Of a DNA stretch of 64,000 nucleotides, positions 16,122 to 23,603 are shown one piece after another; position 1 is the first letter of the stretch, and each line of letters opens with the position of its first letter. The translations under genes and the position numbers were made by a program. The stretch covers positions 1 to 64,000 of the forward strand of contig CAUBWJ010000005.1 in the NCBI GenBank assembly GCA_958439725.1, read 5' to 3'. The stretch is from an uncultured Muribaculaceae bacterium. Lineage in GTDB: Bacteria; Bacteroidota; Bacteroidia; Bacteroidales; Muribaculaceae. The notes under the pieces are model-generated. The model did no database searches. It saw only the letters and a program-made list of their open reading frames with translations, and was not told where the DNA came from.

Positions 16122-18419
16122 TCAGTGCAGGTAGAGGGATGCGGGATCGAGGGAGTTGCCCTGCTCGTCGGTAACTACCAGGCGGAGCTGGCCGCCGTTG
16201 TGGTCGAAATACTGTACCTGAAGCGTATGCAGGCCTTTGGCGAGTGCCTTCTGGCCGATGATTTCGCGGGGGCTGTGGGGCCCGTCGTTGTCAATCACTG
16301 TAGCGCCGTCAATCAGCAGAAGGCTGCCGTCGTCGCTCAGGAGGGCGAAGGTGTAGATGCCGTCGGCGGGGATGTTGATATAGCCGTTTATCACCAGACC
16401 GATGTTGCCTTTGCAGTCAGCGGGGATAGTAACGTCGGCCACATCATATTTGCCGTTGAGTTTGGCCGAGGTGATTTCGGAGCATTTTTCGCCTCCGTAG
16501 TCATACCATTCGGCTACCAGTCCGGGAGCAGTGGCGCTGGCCTCGCAAGCGGGAGCATACGATTCCTTGATGAACTTGGTGCGCACCACGTCGCAGCGTT
16601 TGCCGGAGGGGCGGAAGGTGGCAAGAGTGAAATCGGTTGTCTCGGTTACGGTTACTGGACCGGTGTAGAGTGTGGACTCGGCGGTGGGAACTGAGCCGTC
16701 GGTGGTATAGCGGATTTGTGCCGTGGGGTCGAGGCAGGTGATGTCGAGTGTGGCGCTGTCGGTGAATACGTTGGTGGCGTTGAAGCCTTCAAGGTCGGGG
16801 ATACGGTAGTTGATTTCCATCACGTTCAGGCGCTCGAACTGCTTGGAGAGACGTGCGCGGAAATCCTGGATATCGCGTTTGTCGGGCTGAGCCCAGCCGA
16901 GCTCGGCGATGGCCAGCAGACGGGGAACGGCCATGTAGTGCATGCGCTCACGCGAGGGAATCCATTCACACCAGATATTGCCCTGGAATCCCATCACGAG
17001 TTTCTGTGCGGTGGTGTCGGAAAGTGATTCGTTGAGATTGTATCCGATTATGTTGTCAATGGAGTTCTTGTCTTCCTGATAGTCGAGATAGAACTGTGAG
17101 TTGGGAGTATAGACAATATTGTTGCCCTGGGCTGTGGTGCGTTCCGGAGCGTCCTTTGACCATGTGCGCCACCACATCACTGTGGCGGTATTTGACAGGC
17201 CGCCTTCCAGAATCTCATCCCAGCCTATCATCTTCTTTCCTTTGGAATTGATGAACGCTTCCATCTGGTGGATGAACCATGACTGAAGTTCCTCCTCGTT
17301 CTTGAGGTTGTTGGCAGCCATGCGTTTCTGGCAGTCGGGGCATTTCTTCCAGTTGGTCTTCTCAACCTCGTCGCCACCGATGTGGATGTATTCGTAGGGG
17401 AAGAGGTCAATCAGCTCGTCGTAGACGTTTTTGCAGAACTCCATGGCCGATTCCTTTCCGGGGCATACGGGCGAGGAGAATGTGGCGCCCCAGCCTGTCT
17501 GGTCGAAGCAGGAAACGCCCTTGTAGTTGCTTACGGCGGCAAGCATGTGGCCGGGCATGTCGATTTCGGGAACCACGTCGATGCCTAAGTTTCCGGCGTA
17601 GGCCACGATGTCGCGGATTTCATCCTGGGTGTAATAGCCGCCGTAGATGGTGTCGCCCTGTTCGGTGATGCGGATGCGGTCGGCAGGCAGCTCGAAATCG
17701 GGGTCGGAATCTTTTTTCGCACGGCTCAGGCAGCCACGGTCGTGGTTGTTGAATTTACGCCATGCGCCGTTTTCGGTGAGCTTGGGATATTTTTTGATTT
17801 CCACGCGCCATCCCTGGTCGTCGGTGAGGTGCCAGTGGAATTTGTTGAGCTTATAGAGAGCCATCAGGTCAAGGAATTCCTTGATTTCGGCCGGAGTGTA
17901 GAAATGACGGGAAACGTCGAGCATTATGCCGCGCCAGGCGAATGCGGGGGCGTCGGTTATTTCAACTGCGGGAATCTTCCACTGCACGCCTTCTACCGTG
18001 GTGGCCGATTCGATTTGTGCGGGGAAGAGCTGGCGCAGGGTCGAGATGCCGGCCACAACTCCGCGGTAGCTTCCGCCTGTAATTTCCACTCCCTTGGATG
18101 ACGCCTTGAGTGTGTAGCCTTCGGTGGCATCCATAGGAGCAGTGCGGAGGGTGATGTCGCCTTCACCTTCCACCACATCAATCGACAGGCCGGTGGATGC
18201 GTTCAGATGATTGGCCAGATAATTGGCGATGGGCATGAGCGAATCGCCCTCGGCGCCGATGGTCATGCCGGCTTTCAGCTCGAATTCACCCGATTTGAGG
18301 TCGGTCTGTGCGGGAACCGGAACCACGCTCACGGCCTGCGAGGCATTCTTGCCACAAGAGACAAGGAGCATTCCGGCGGCGAGAGCGGCAGCCGCTAACG
18401 AAAAAATGGATTTTTTCAT
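16122..18419 (-). CDS. Multidomain GH20 beta-hexosaminidase lipoprotein with PA14-like C-terminus
   Basis: 765 residues. Lipoprotein signal with MLLVSC, Cys22. GH20b domain about 30-150, GH20 barrel about 155-510 with catalytic Asp350-Glu351 in YIHIGGDEVEKTNW. Residues about 535-620 form a chitobiase-type C-terminal strand domain (ITCLDPTAQIRYTTDGSVP). The last 140 residues look like a PA14 sugar-binding domain (VAEWYDYGG, NIPADGIYTFALLSDDGS, HTLQVQYFDHNGG). It trims terminal N-acetylhexosamines from host or microbial glycans at the outer membrane, with PA14 probably gripping substrate. Own promoter at 18460-18467 and terminator at 16054-16093, so it is a single-gene unit. Confidence 0.94.
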   Translation of the reverse strand: MKKSIFSLAAAALAAGMLLVSCGKNASQAVSVVPVPAQTDLKSGEFELKAGMTIGAEGDSLMPIANYLANHLNASTGLSIDVVEGEGDITLRTAPMDATEGYTLKASSKGVEITGGSYRGVVAGISTLRQLFPAQIESATTVEGVQWKIPAVEITDAPAFAWRGIMLDVSRHFYTPAEIKEFLDLMALYKLNKFHWHLTDDQGWRVEIKKYPKLTENGAWRKFNNHDRGCLSRAKKDSDPDFELPADRIRITEQGDTIYGGYYTQDEIRDIVAYAGNLGIDVVPEIDMPGHMLAAVSNYKGVSCFDQTGWGATFSSPVCPGKESAMEFCKNVYDELIDLFPYEYIHIGGDEVEKTNWKKCPDCQKRMAANNLKNEEELQSWFIHQMEAFINSKGKKMIGWDEILEGGLSNTATVMWWRTWSKDAPERTTAQGNNIVYTPNSQFYLDYQEDKNSIDNIIGYNLNESLSDTTAQKLVMGFQGNIWCEWIPSRERMHYMAVPRLLAIAELGWAQPDKRDIQDFRARLSKQFERLNVMEINYRIPDLEGFNATNVFTDSATLDITCLDPTAQIRYTTDGSVPTAESTLYTGPVTVTETTDFTLATFRPSGKRCDVVRTKFIKESYAPACEASATAPGLVAEWYDYGGEKCSEITSAKLNGKYDVADVTIPADCKGNIGLVINGYINIPADGIYTFALLSDDGSLLLIDGATVIDNDGPHSPREIIGQKALAKGLHTLQVQYFDHNGGQLRLVVTDEQGNSLDPASLYLH

Positions 18420-18459
18420 GGAATAAGTTGGGTTTTAATATGATTGGTTATTGCTTTTA

Positions 18460-18467
18460 CAAATATA
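18460..18467 (-). promoter_or_regulatory. -7 promoter element for the large GH20 gene
   Basis: TATATTTG on the minus strand, a TAnnTTTG match, 40 bases upstream of the start. Confidence 0.6.
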
Positions 18468-18512
18468 GCCCTTTTATTTCGGATTTATTGTGAAACAAGC
18501 TCTTCAAATAGC

Positions 18513-18520
18513 TAAATTTG
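18513..18520 (+). promoter_or_regulatory. -7 promoter element for the double SGNH esterase
   Basis: TAAATTTG on the plus strand, 54 bases upstream of the start, with TATTG about 22 bases further upstream. With 18460-18467 it forms a divergent promoter pair. Confidence 0.6.
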
Positions 18521-18574
18521 CATCGTATAAAACGAAACGTTGACCAATCTTTTTACGTATTAATGTAATTTGCC

Positions 18575-19942
18575 ATGAAATATCGCTTTACATCCCGATT
18601 CGCGGCATTGTTGCTCGGATTCATAGTAACCTTCGGCGCCTCTGCTGAAAAAATAAGAGTGGCCTGTATGGGCAACAGCATTACCTATGGTGCCGGCATA
18701 GCAAACCGCGATTGCAACAGTTATCCGGCGCAGCTCGCATGGTTGCTCGGCGAGGGATACGATGTGAAAAATTTCGGACGCAACAGCGCCACATTGCTCT
18801 TCAAGGGGAACCTCCCTTATGTAGAGACTGAGGAATTCAGCAATGCACTGGCATTCAATCCCGACATCGTTTTTCTGGGGCTTGGCACAAATGACACGAA
18901 GCCACAGAACATGCGTCATTTCGCCGATTTCAGCCACGACGCCTCCGTCATTATCGATTCGCTGCGTTCGCTCCCGTCCCATCCGCGTGTGATACTTCTG
19001 ACGCCGATGCGGTGTTTCCTTTCGGCTGACAACGAAATTTCCGACAGTGTGAACCAGCATGTGATAGCTCCGGCGCTGCGCGCTGTGGCTTCAGAAAAAC
19101 ATGTGGAACTTATAGATCTCTCCGGCTTTCCCGGCCCCTCGCTCGATGAATCGCTGATGCCCGACCGTCTGCATCCGTCGTCAATCGGCGCTGGAATGTT
19201 TGCAAGGCGTCTCTACGATTACCTGCGCCCCGAAGGCTATGACCCCAATCCCGCCACACACCCCGTTCCCGGCAATGAATACCGCTCAGGGGCCGGATGG
19301 AAGGAAGGCGCCGACTGGCATGCGGTAGCCAGGGAAATATCCGACTCTCTCGCCGCCTCGCCGGTCGACCTGCTGTTCATAGGGAATTCCATAACCCAGG
19401 GCTTCCAGGGGACGCGGCAGCTCGTCACATGGGGGCCGGGCCGTCAGGCGGTCAATGAGATGTTTCCCGGCGTGCGCTGGCAGTCGGCCGGAATATCGGG
19501 CGACCGCACCCAGAATGTGCTCTGGCGCATTATCAACGGAGGCTACGGCAAGAGCCGCCCGAAAGTGGTGGTGATAACTATCGGTGTGAACAATGTGATA
19601 GCCGGAGACACACCCGAGCGTATCGCAGCCGGAGAAATAGCCGTGGCCGAAGCCGCTGCAAAAGAATTTCCCGGAGCGTCAATCATTCTTCTGGGGCCTC
19701 TGCCTTGTGGACATGAACCGTCGGATGAGCGGCGCCTCGCCACCGACATGATACATTCTCTGATCAGTAAGGCGCAATTGCCGGAGGGAGTGAAGTATAT
19801 CAATCCCACAGCATGGTTTGTGGATGCCGACAACCGCTTTGTCCCCGGTCTCTACGGAGGCGACGGTATCCATCTCACAGCCGACGGATATAAAGCATGG
19901 CTCCGCGGGCTTGCTCCATACATATCACCGGGTCTGAAGTAA
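18575..19942 (+). CDS. Secreted esterase with two tandem SGNH/GDSL domains
   Basis: 455 residues. Signal peptide about 1-24. Domain 1 (about 26-215) has the block I motif VACMGNSITYGAG with the catalytic Ser, LGLGTNDTK (block III Asn) and DRLHPSSIGAG (Asp/His). Domain 2 (about 250-455) repeats the set: LLFIGNSITQGF, ITIGVNN and GGDGIHLTADGY. Both triads look intact. Such enzymes remove acetyl groups from sialic acid, mucin sugars or plant glycans. Sitting divergent to a GH20 hexosaminidase, it fits removal of O-acetyl groups that would block glycosidases; the true substrate is not readable from sequence. Confidence 0.9.
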   Translation: MKYRFTSRFAALLLGFIVTFGASAEKIRVACMGNSITYGAGIANRDCNSYPAQLAWLLGEGYDVKNFGRNSATLLFKGNLPYVETEEFSNALAFNPDIVFLGLGTNDTKPQNMRHFADFSHDASVIIDSLRSLPSHPRVILLTPMRCFLSADNEISDSVNQHVIAPALRAVASEKHVELIDLSGFPGPSLDESLMPDRLHPSSIGAGMFARRLYDYLRPEGYDPNPATHPVPGNEYRSGAGWKEGADWHAVAREISDSLAASPVDLLFIGNSITQGFQGTRQLVTWGPGRQAVNEMFPGVRWQSAGISGDRTQNVLWRIINGGYGKSRPKVVVITIGVNNVIAGDTPERIAAGEIAVAEAAAKEFPGASIILLGPLPCGHEPSDERRLATDMIHSLISKAQLPEGVKYINPTAWFVDADNRFVPGLYGGDGIHLTADGYKAWLRGLAPYISPGLK

Positions 19943-19959
19943 TCGTGACATTACGGCAG

Positions 19960-20003
19960 ACAACGAACGATGGCGAACCTCCCGGCTCGCCATCGTTCGT
20001 TGT
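19960..20003 (+). terminator. Strong hairpin after the SGNH esterase
   Basis: ACAACGAACGATGGCGA pairs perfectly with TCGCCATCGTTCGTTGT (17 bp, 10-base loop). No T-tract follows, but its place 18 bases after the stop codon suggests transcript end or 3' protection. The following 20004-20165 shows no gene. Confidence 0.65.
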
Positions 20004-20165
20004 GGCTATGTGTGTAACCAATGTTCATTCGTAATTTTTTCTGATGCAAAATTACTAATGCCGGAGAAGTCGTGCCATACCTTATTTCAGGTATTTATTG
20101 GCGTTTTCCGGGCCATTTAGTACACAAATATGATTAGATGTGATTAGAATCCGGTATTTCCGGCG

Positions 20166-20852
20166 TTACGGAAGCGGTTCATCGCCGGGTTCGGTAAACA
20201 CAATCCGGAAGGTGCGGTCTGCGGAGAAACGGAAGTCGGCCACGCCCATGGCATATAGGGCCGTGACTGTGTCGGAAGCCGCTGATTCCGACATACGGGC
20301 CTCTTTCATAAGCTCCGCGAGCGATGCGCCCTCTTCTCCGGCAGCTTCGAGGCTGCTGAGCAACCGCCGCTGGGCAGCCGTGAGGCATACCACCGAATCC
20401 TCTGCCCGGTTTTTCTTTTCCCAGGCTTTGACCATAAGATCGGGAGCAAGAATGTTCTCGTCGGCCACGCGGAAATAAGCGTGCCATGAGCCGTCGGCGT
20501 GCCGGGCCATGACGCTGCGGCCCGTATGGGACCGGATTTCGGCGCGTATCACCATCGCGCCGTCCTCGGCAGTGAAGGCGGTGAACTCCACGGGCTGCGA
20601 CGGGCGGCAGTAGAGCTGCGCAGCCTGCTCGACCACGTAGACATCTTCCTCGTTGCGCACACCGGCTATGGTGCCGTTGTCCTTCACGCCTATGAGCAGA
20701 CATCCGCCGCTATGGTTGGCGAAGGCCGAAATGGAGCGCGCTATCTTGGCAGCGTCGGAAATCAGATATTTGAAATCCTGCCGTTCATGTTCGCCTTCGG
20801 CCACCGCCCGTCTCAGATAGAAGGCTCCTCGCCGGGCCTTTAGGTCTTTCAT
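20166..20852 (-). CDS. AlbA_2 (Schlafen-type) domain protein with C-terminal helical wing
   Basis: 228 residues. The N-terminal half (about 15-135) is an AlbA_2 putative nucleic-acid-binding domain, seen as Glu in AEGEHERQDFKY and the core ARSISAFANHSGGCLLIGV followed by DNGTIAGV. The C-terminal 70 residues look like a winged helix (LTAAQRRLLSSLEAAG, ASLAELMKEARMSESAASD). The start codon overlaps the luxS stop by ATGA, so it is translated with mtnN-luxS. Its function is unknown; a regulator of the same operon or an RNA-binding protein are guesses. Its constant location with luxS would be worth checking. Confidence 0.85.
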   Translation of the reverse strand: MKDLKARRGAFYLRRAVAEGEHERQDFKYLISDAAKIARSISAFANHSGGCLLIGVKDNGTIAGVRNEEDVYVVEQAAQLYCRPSQPVEFTAFTAEDGAMVIRAEIRSHTGRSVMARHADGSWHAYFRVADENILAPDLMVKAWEKKNRAEDSVVCLTAAQRRLLSSLEAAGEEGASLAELMKEARMSESAASDTVTALYAMGVADFRFSADRTFRIVFTEPGDEPLP

Positions 20853-21331
20853 TCGGGGTAAGAGAGATTTTCCGGAGCCGGATTTTCGAGAACTTCCGTG
20901 AGATACCTTGCGGCATCGCGTCGGGCGGCTTCGAGGTCCATGAACGAATAGTTGCCGCAGTCGCGCGGCGTGGCGCCGGGCACCTCGCCTTCAAACGAGG
21001 ATATGAACCGGAACGTCTCGCGCAGCAACGGAAGGATTTCAGAGGGGGAGGGGGTGCCTTCCATCAGCAGATAGTTTCCGGTGCAGCATCCCATCGGGCC
21101 CCAGTAGACAATTCTTTTTCCCCACTGGGGATGGTTGCGCAGATATGTGGCTGCAAGGTGCTCCATTGCGTGGAGCGAACGCGGGGTGAGCGCCGGCTCG
21201 CGGTTGGGCTCGGTCATGCGGATGTCGAAAGTGGTGACTTTGCCTCCTCCTGGCAGAGTGTCCACGCGCGACACATACACCCCTCTGAGCAGCCTCAGAT
21301 GGTCTATAGTGAAACTTGCTATCTTTTCCAT
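20849..21331 (-). CDS. luxS: S-ribosylhomocysteine lyase LuxS
   Basis: 160 residues, the family's usual length. Iron/zinc ligands His54 and His58 lie in HAMEHL with Glu57, the catalytic Cys83 lies in GPMGCCTGNY, and the third metal ligand Cys126 lies in PRDCGNYSF. LuxS cleaves S-ribosylhomocysteine to homocysteine and DPD, the autoinducer-2 precursor, in the cytosol. It starts 20 bases after mtnN, which makes its substrate's precursor step, so the two form the activated methyl cycle. Confidence 0.98.
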   Translation of the reverse strand: MEKIASFTIDHLRLLRGVYVSRVDTLPGGGKVTTFDIRMTEPNREPALTPRSLHAMEHLAATYLRNHPQWGKRIVYWGPMGCCTGNYLLMEGTPSPSEILPLLRETFRFISSFEGEVPGATPRDCGNYSFMDLEAARRDAARYLTEVLENPAPENLSYPE

Positions 21332-21351
21332 TTTCGTAAGGGTCTTGGGGT

Positions 21352-22053
21352 TCAGTGGGCGCAGGAGTCCTCGGCAAGCTCGTTGATTATATGACGCAGC
21401 AGCCCGAAGGTGTGCTCCGGTGCTTCCTGCCAGAAGTTTTCATACTGCGCTATGTTGTCGTCGGCTCCGGGGGTGTCGGAAATCACTCTCATGCACGCGA
21501 ATGGCACATTGCGGATATAGCATACCTGAGCGATGGCTGCCGACTCCATGTCGACGGCGTCAACGTCGGGATAATGGCGGCGGATGCCTTCGAGCACTTC
21601 AGGGTCGGCCACAAAAATGTCGCCGGAGCATATCAGCCCGTGCTTCACGGTGTCGCCTTCCTGAAGACATGCAAGGGAGTTCACGCGACTGTCAGTGTGG
21701 AAAAAGCGGGGACATCCGGCTGCGTCGCCCCACTCCGTGCCGGGACCGCACCAAACGTCGTGGTAGGCCACACGGGTTCCAACCACGATGTCGAGCACTC
21801 CGGCATTGCCGCCGGTGCCACCGGCCACTCCGGTGTTGATTATAAGTTCAGGCTCGAAGTTCTCGATCATCACCATCGTTCCGAGGGCGGCGTTCACTTT
21901 GCCTATGCCGCACTTCATGGCTATGATGTCTGTATTGCCTACGGTTCCGCAATAAAAACGGTAGCCGTCGATATCCTTTGTGGTGCAATCGTTCAGGAGC
22001 GGTATAAGGAGCTTCAGCTCCTTGTCCATCGCTACAATTATGCCTATTTTCAT
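21352..22053 (-). CDS. mtnN: 5'-methylthioadenosine/S-adenosylhomocysteine nucleosidase
   Basis: 233 residues. It begins MKIGIIVAMDKELKLLIP, typical of MtnN/Pfs, with the catalytic Glu region near the N-terminus. IINTGVAGGTGG, then DAVDMESAAIAQVCY (ribose/adenine contacts) and CMRVISDTPG with the catalytic Asp complete the set. It removes adenine from S-adenosylhomocysteine and methylthioadenosine, feeding luxS next door. First gene of the mtnN-luxS-AlbA_2 operon, from promoter 22105-22112. Confidence 0.97.
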   Translation of the reverse strand: MKIGIIVAMDKELKLLIPLLNDCTTKDIDGYRFYCGTVGNTDIIAMKCGIGKVNAALGTMVMIENFEPELIINTGVAGGTGGNAGVLDIVVGTRVAYHDVWCGPGTEWGDAAGCPRFFHTDSRVNSLACLQEGDTVKHGLICSGDIFVADPEVLEGIRRHYPDVDAVDMESAAIAQVCYIRNVPFACMRVISDTPGADDNIAQYENFWQEAPEHTFGLLRHIINELAEDSCAH

Positions 22054-22104
22054 TTGTTCGGTGTTTTGAGTTGGTTTACCGCCATAGTTATGGCAATGGG
22101 ATTA

Positions 22105-22112
22105 CAAATTTA
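22105..22112 (-). promoter_or_regulatory. -7 promoter element for mtnN-luxS
   Basis: TAAATTTG on the minus strand, 52 bases before the mtnN start. A GCCATA-AC-TATGGC dyad lies between promoter and gene. Confidence 0.6.
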
Positions 22113-22134
22113 GGGAAAATGCGTCCAACTCCGC

Positions 22135-22142
22135 TATTTTTG
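22135..22142 (+). promoter_or_regulatory. -7 promoter element for the esterase gene
   Basis: TATTTTTG on the plus strand, 34 bases before the chosen ATG at 22177, divergent to mtnN. Confidence 0.55.
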
Positions 22143-22176
22143 CATGCAATCTTTAATTATTATTCACCATCACCCC

Positions 22177-22983
22177 ATGAAACACATTTTCTCCGTCATG
22201 GCCTCCCTTATGTCGGGCTTGTGCGCCCTGGCCATAACTCCCCACAGTGTTCCCACCACCCATATACCGTCGCCCGCGCCGGTCACGGTGGCTCTTCCCG
22301 CATCATACGCCGACAGCGTATCTGAACGTTTCCCCGTGGTGTATTTGCTGAACGGTCATGGAGGCAATGAAAAGTCGTGGAGCACGGTGATAGATCTTGA
22401 CAGCATGGCCACGGCCTACAACACCATAATAGTTTGTCCGGCCGGACTGAATTCCTGGTACTGGAATTCGCCTGTGGATTCCACATTGCAGATGGAAGAT
22501 TACATAATCAAAGACCTTGTGCCCTGGGTCGATGCCAGTTTCCGCACAAGCGCCGACCGCCGCGGACGCGCCATATCAGGTTTCAGCATGGGTGGCCACG
22601 GCGCGCTGTGGCTCGCTACGCGTCATCCCGATGTCTTTGCCAACGCGGGCGCCTCAAGCGGCGGAGTGGATATCCGTCCTTTCCCGGAAAACTGGGATAT
22701 GGCTCGCCGTCTCGGAGCGCGCGACGAGAATCCCGAGCGTTGGGACAGCCATACGGTTATGACGGCGGTGGAAAACCTGAAGCCGGGAATACTGAATATC
22801 ATATTTGACTGCGGCAGCGAGGACTTTTTCTACGAGGTGAACAACAATCTTCACCGCAAGCTTACCGAAATGGGTATTGCCCACACCTATCTCACGCAGC
22901 ACGGCGCCCACAATGCCGCGTACTGGAACCGCGCCGTCGTGCCCCAGTTCCAGTTCTTCCGCACGCAGTTCTATGTGGAGTGA
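22177..22983 (+). CDS. Secreted alpha/beta-hydrolase esterase (esterase D / CE1-like)
   Basis: 268 residues from the ATG at 22177; the longer frame from 22144 would start immediately at the promoter and gives no better signal peptide. Signal peptide MKHIFSVMASLMSGLCALA. The fold has PVVYLLNGHGGNEKSW (oxyanion region), nucleophile elbow GFSMGGHGALW (GxSxG, Ser), acid Asp in FDCGSEDFF and catalytic His in LTQHGAHNAAYW. Relatives include acetyl xylan and feruloyl esterases and S-formylglutathione hydrolases; the signal peptide favours a periplasmic carbohydrate esterase. Exact substrate unknown. Confidence 0.88.
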   Translation: MKHIFSVMASLMSGLCALAITPHSVPTTHIPSPAPVTVALPASYADSVSERFPVVYLLNGHGGNEKSWSTVIDLDSMATAYNTIIVCPAGLNSWYWNSPVDSTLQMEDYIIKDLVPWVDASFRTSADRRGRAISGFSMGGHGALWLATRHPDVFANAGASSGGVDIRPFPENWDMARRLGARDENPERWDSHTVMTAVENLKPGILNIIFDCGSEDFFYEVNNNLHRKLTEMGIAHTYLTQHGAHNAAYWNRAVVPQFQFFRTQFYVE

Positions 22984-23007
22984 GCAGATGTAGGGAGTAC
23001 CGCGCTC

Positions 23008-23210
23008 CTACAATCCCATATCTTCGATGGCCTTGTTGATAACCGCTACGTCTACAGTGGAATAGTCACTTTTGTCATAAATGTCGATAAGATAGACTGT
23101 TCAAGGGAACATATGAATTCCATAAGATCGGCTTTTAAGGAGCGATATCTCTTAAGTAGTGATTTGGCCGACCTTTCAAAGCGGTTTGTTGTCCTGACTT
23201 CAAAGTTCAT
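23008..23210 (-). pseudogene. RelE/ParE-family toxin remnant with internal deletion and frameshift
   Basis: The start (ATG 23210) overlaps the antitoxin stop and encodes MNFEVRTTNRFERSAKSLLK and on to MEFICSLEQ, a normal RelE/ParE N-terminus. At about 23095-23100 the sequence jumps to the family's C-terminal part in another frame, read as YLIDIYDKSDYSTVDV and NKAIEDMGL ending at the stop 23008-23010. Roughly 40 residues from the middle, which hold the catalytic strands, are missing. The actual reading frame from the ATG ends after out-of-frame residues (at 23052). So the toxin is dead while its antitoxin is intact. Confidence 0.85.
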
Positions 23211-23433
23211 CGAGGAATGCTCTGGCAGTTTTGGGCGCAATCTTACCCGTCTCGATATCCCGCACTTCCCTTAACCCTTCACATATTCGGCTTGTGAGGG
23301 TGTCCTCCGGGGTTACAGGTGTGATTTTGAATGTGCCAAGACGTGAGGTGAGTAAAACGGACTCTCCCTTTAATGCTTTGGCCAGAACCGCGCTCTGGTT
23401 GGCTCTGAAATCTCTTGCGCTTACTATCTCCAT
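23200..23433 (-). CDS. Antitoxin of the Phd/YefM-like type
   Basis: 77 residues from the ATG at 23433, chosen because a -7 element (TATATTTG) lies just 20 bases upstream, which excludes the longer start at 23487. The sequence MEIVSARDFRANQSAVLAKA, then GESVLLTSRLGTFKITPV, is the Phd/YefM-type DNA-binding fold (start strand, helix, then strand pair). The C-terminal region DIETGKIAPKTARAFLDEL is the usual flexible toxin-binding tail. It overlaps the toxin remnant by 11 bases. It probably still represses its own promoter. Confidence 0.85.
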   Translation of the reverse strand: MEIVSARDFRANQSAVLAKALKGESVLLTSRLGTFKITPVTPEDTLTSRICEGLREVRDIETGKIAPKTARAFLDEL

Positions 23434-23452
23434 GGTAACTTTGTATTTTCTG

Positions 23453-23460
23453 CAAATATA
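23453..23460 (-). promoter_or_regulatory. -7 promoter element for the antitoxin-toxin locus
   Basis: TATATTTG on the minus strand, 20 bases ahead of the antitoxin ATG. This very short leader is typical of autoregulated toxin-antitoxin promoters. Confidence 0.6.
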
Positions 23461-23544
23461 ATGATTGGTTACCATTTTGGTATCCATGATTAGTGATTTT
23501 TAACTTGAATGATGGGCAGAGTCTGGTCCCGACAATAAAAAAGC

Positions 23545-23575
23545 CCGGAACGCGCGTGGATGGGGCGTGTTCCGG
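23545..23575 (-). terminator. Intrinsic terminator after RNase G
   Basis: CCGGAAC/GTTCCGG stem with flanking A- and T-runs; on the minus strand it is followed by GCTTTTTTATTG, so it ends the rng transcript. It also has T's on the plus side. Confidence 0.8.
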
Positions 23576-23603
23576 ACTTTGTTTTTTAGTGGGATCAGGA
23601 CTT

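Noticed and set aside
22144..22176. Upstream ATG of the secreted esterase
   Set aside because: It begins at the promoter -7 element; the ATG at 22177 gives a clean signal peptide.
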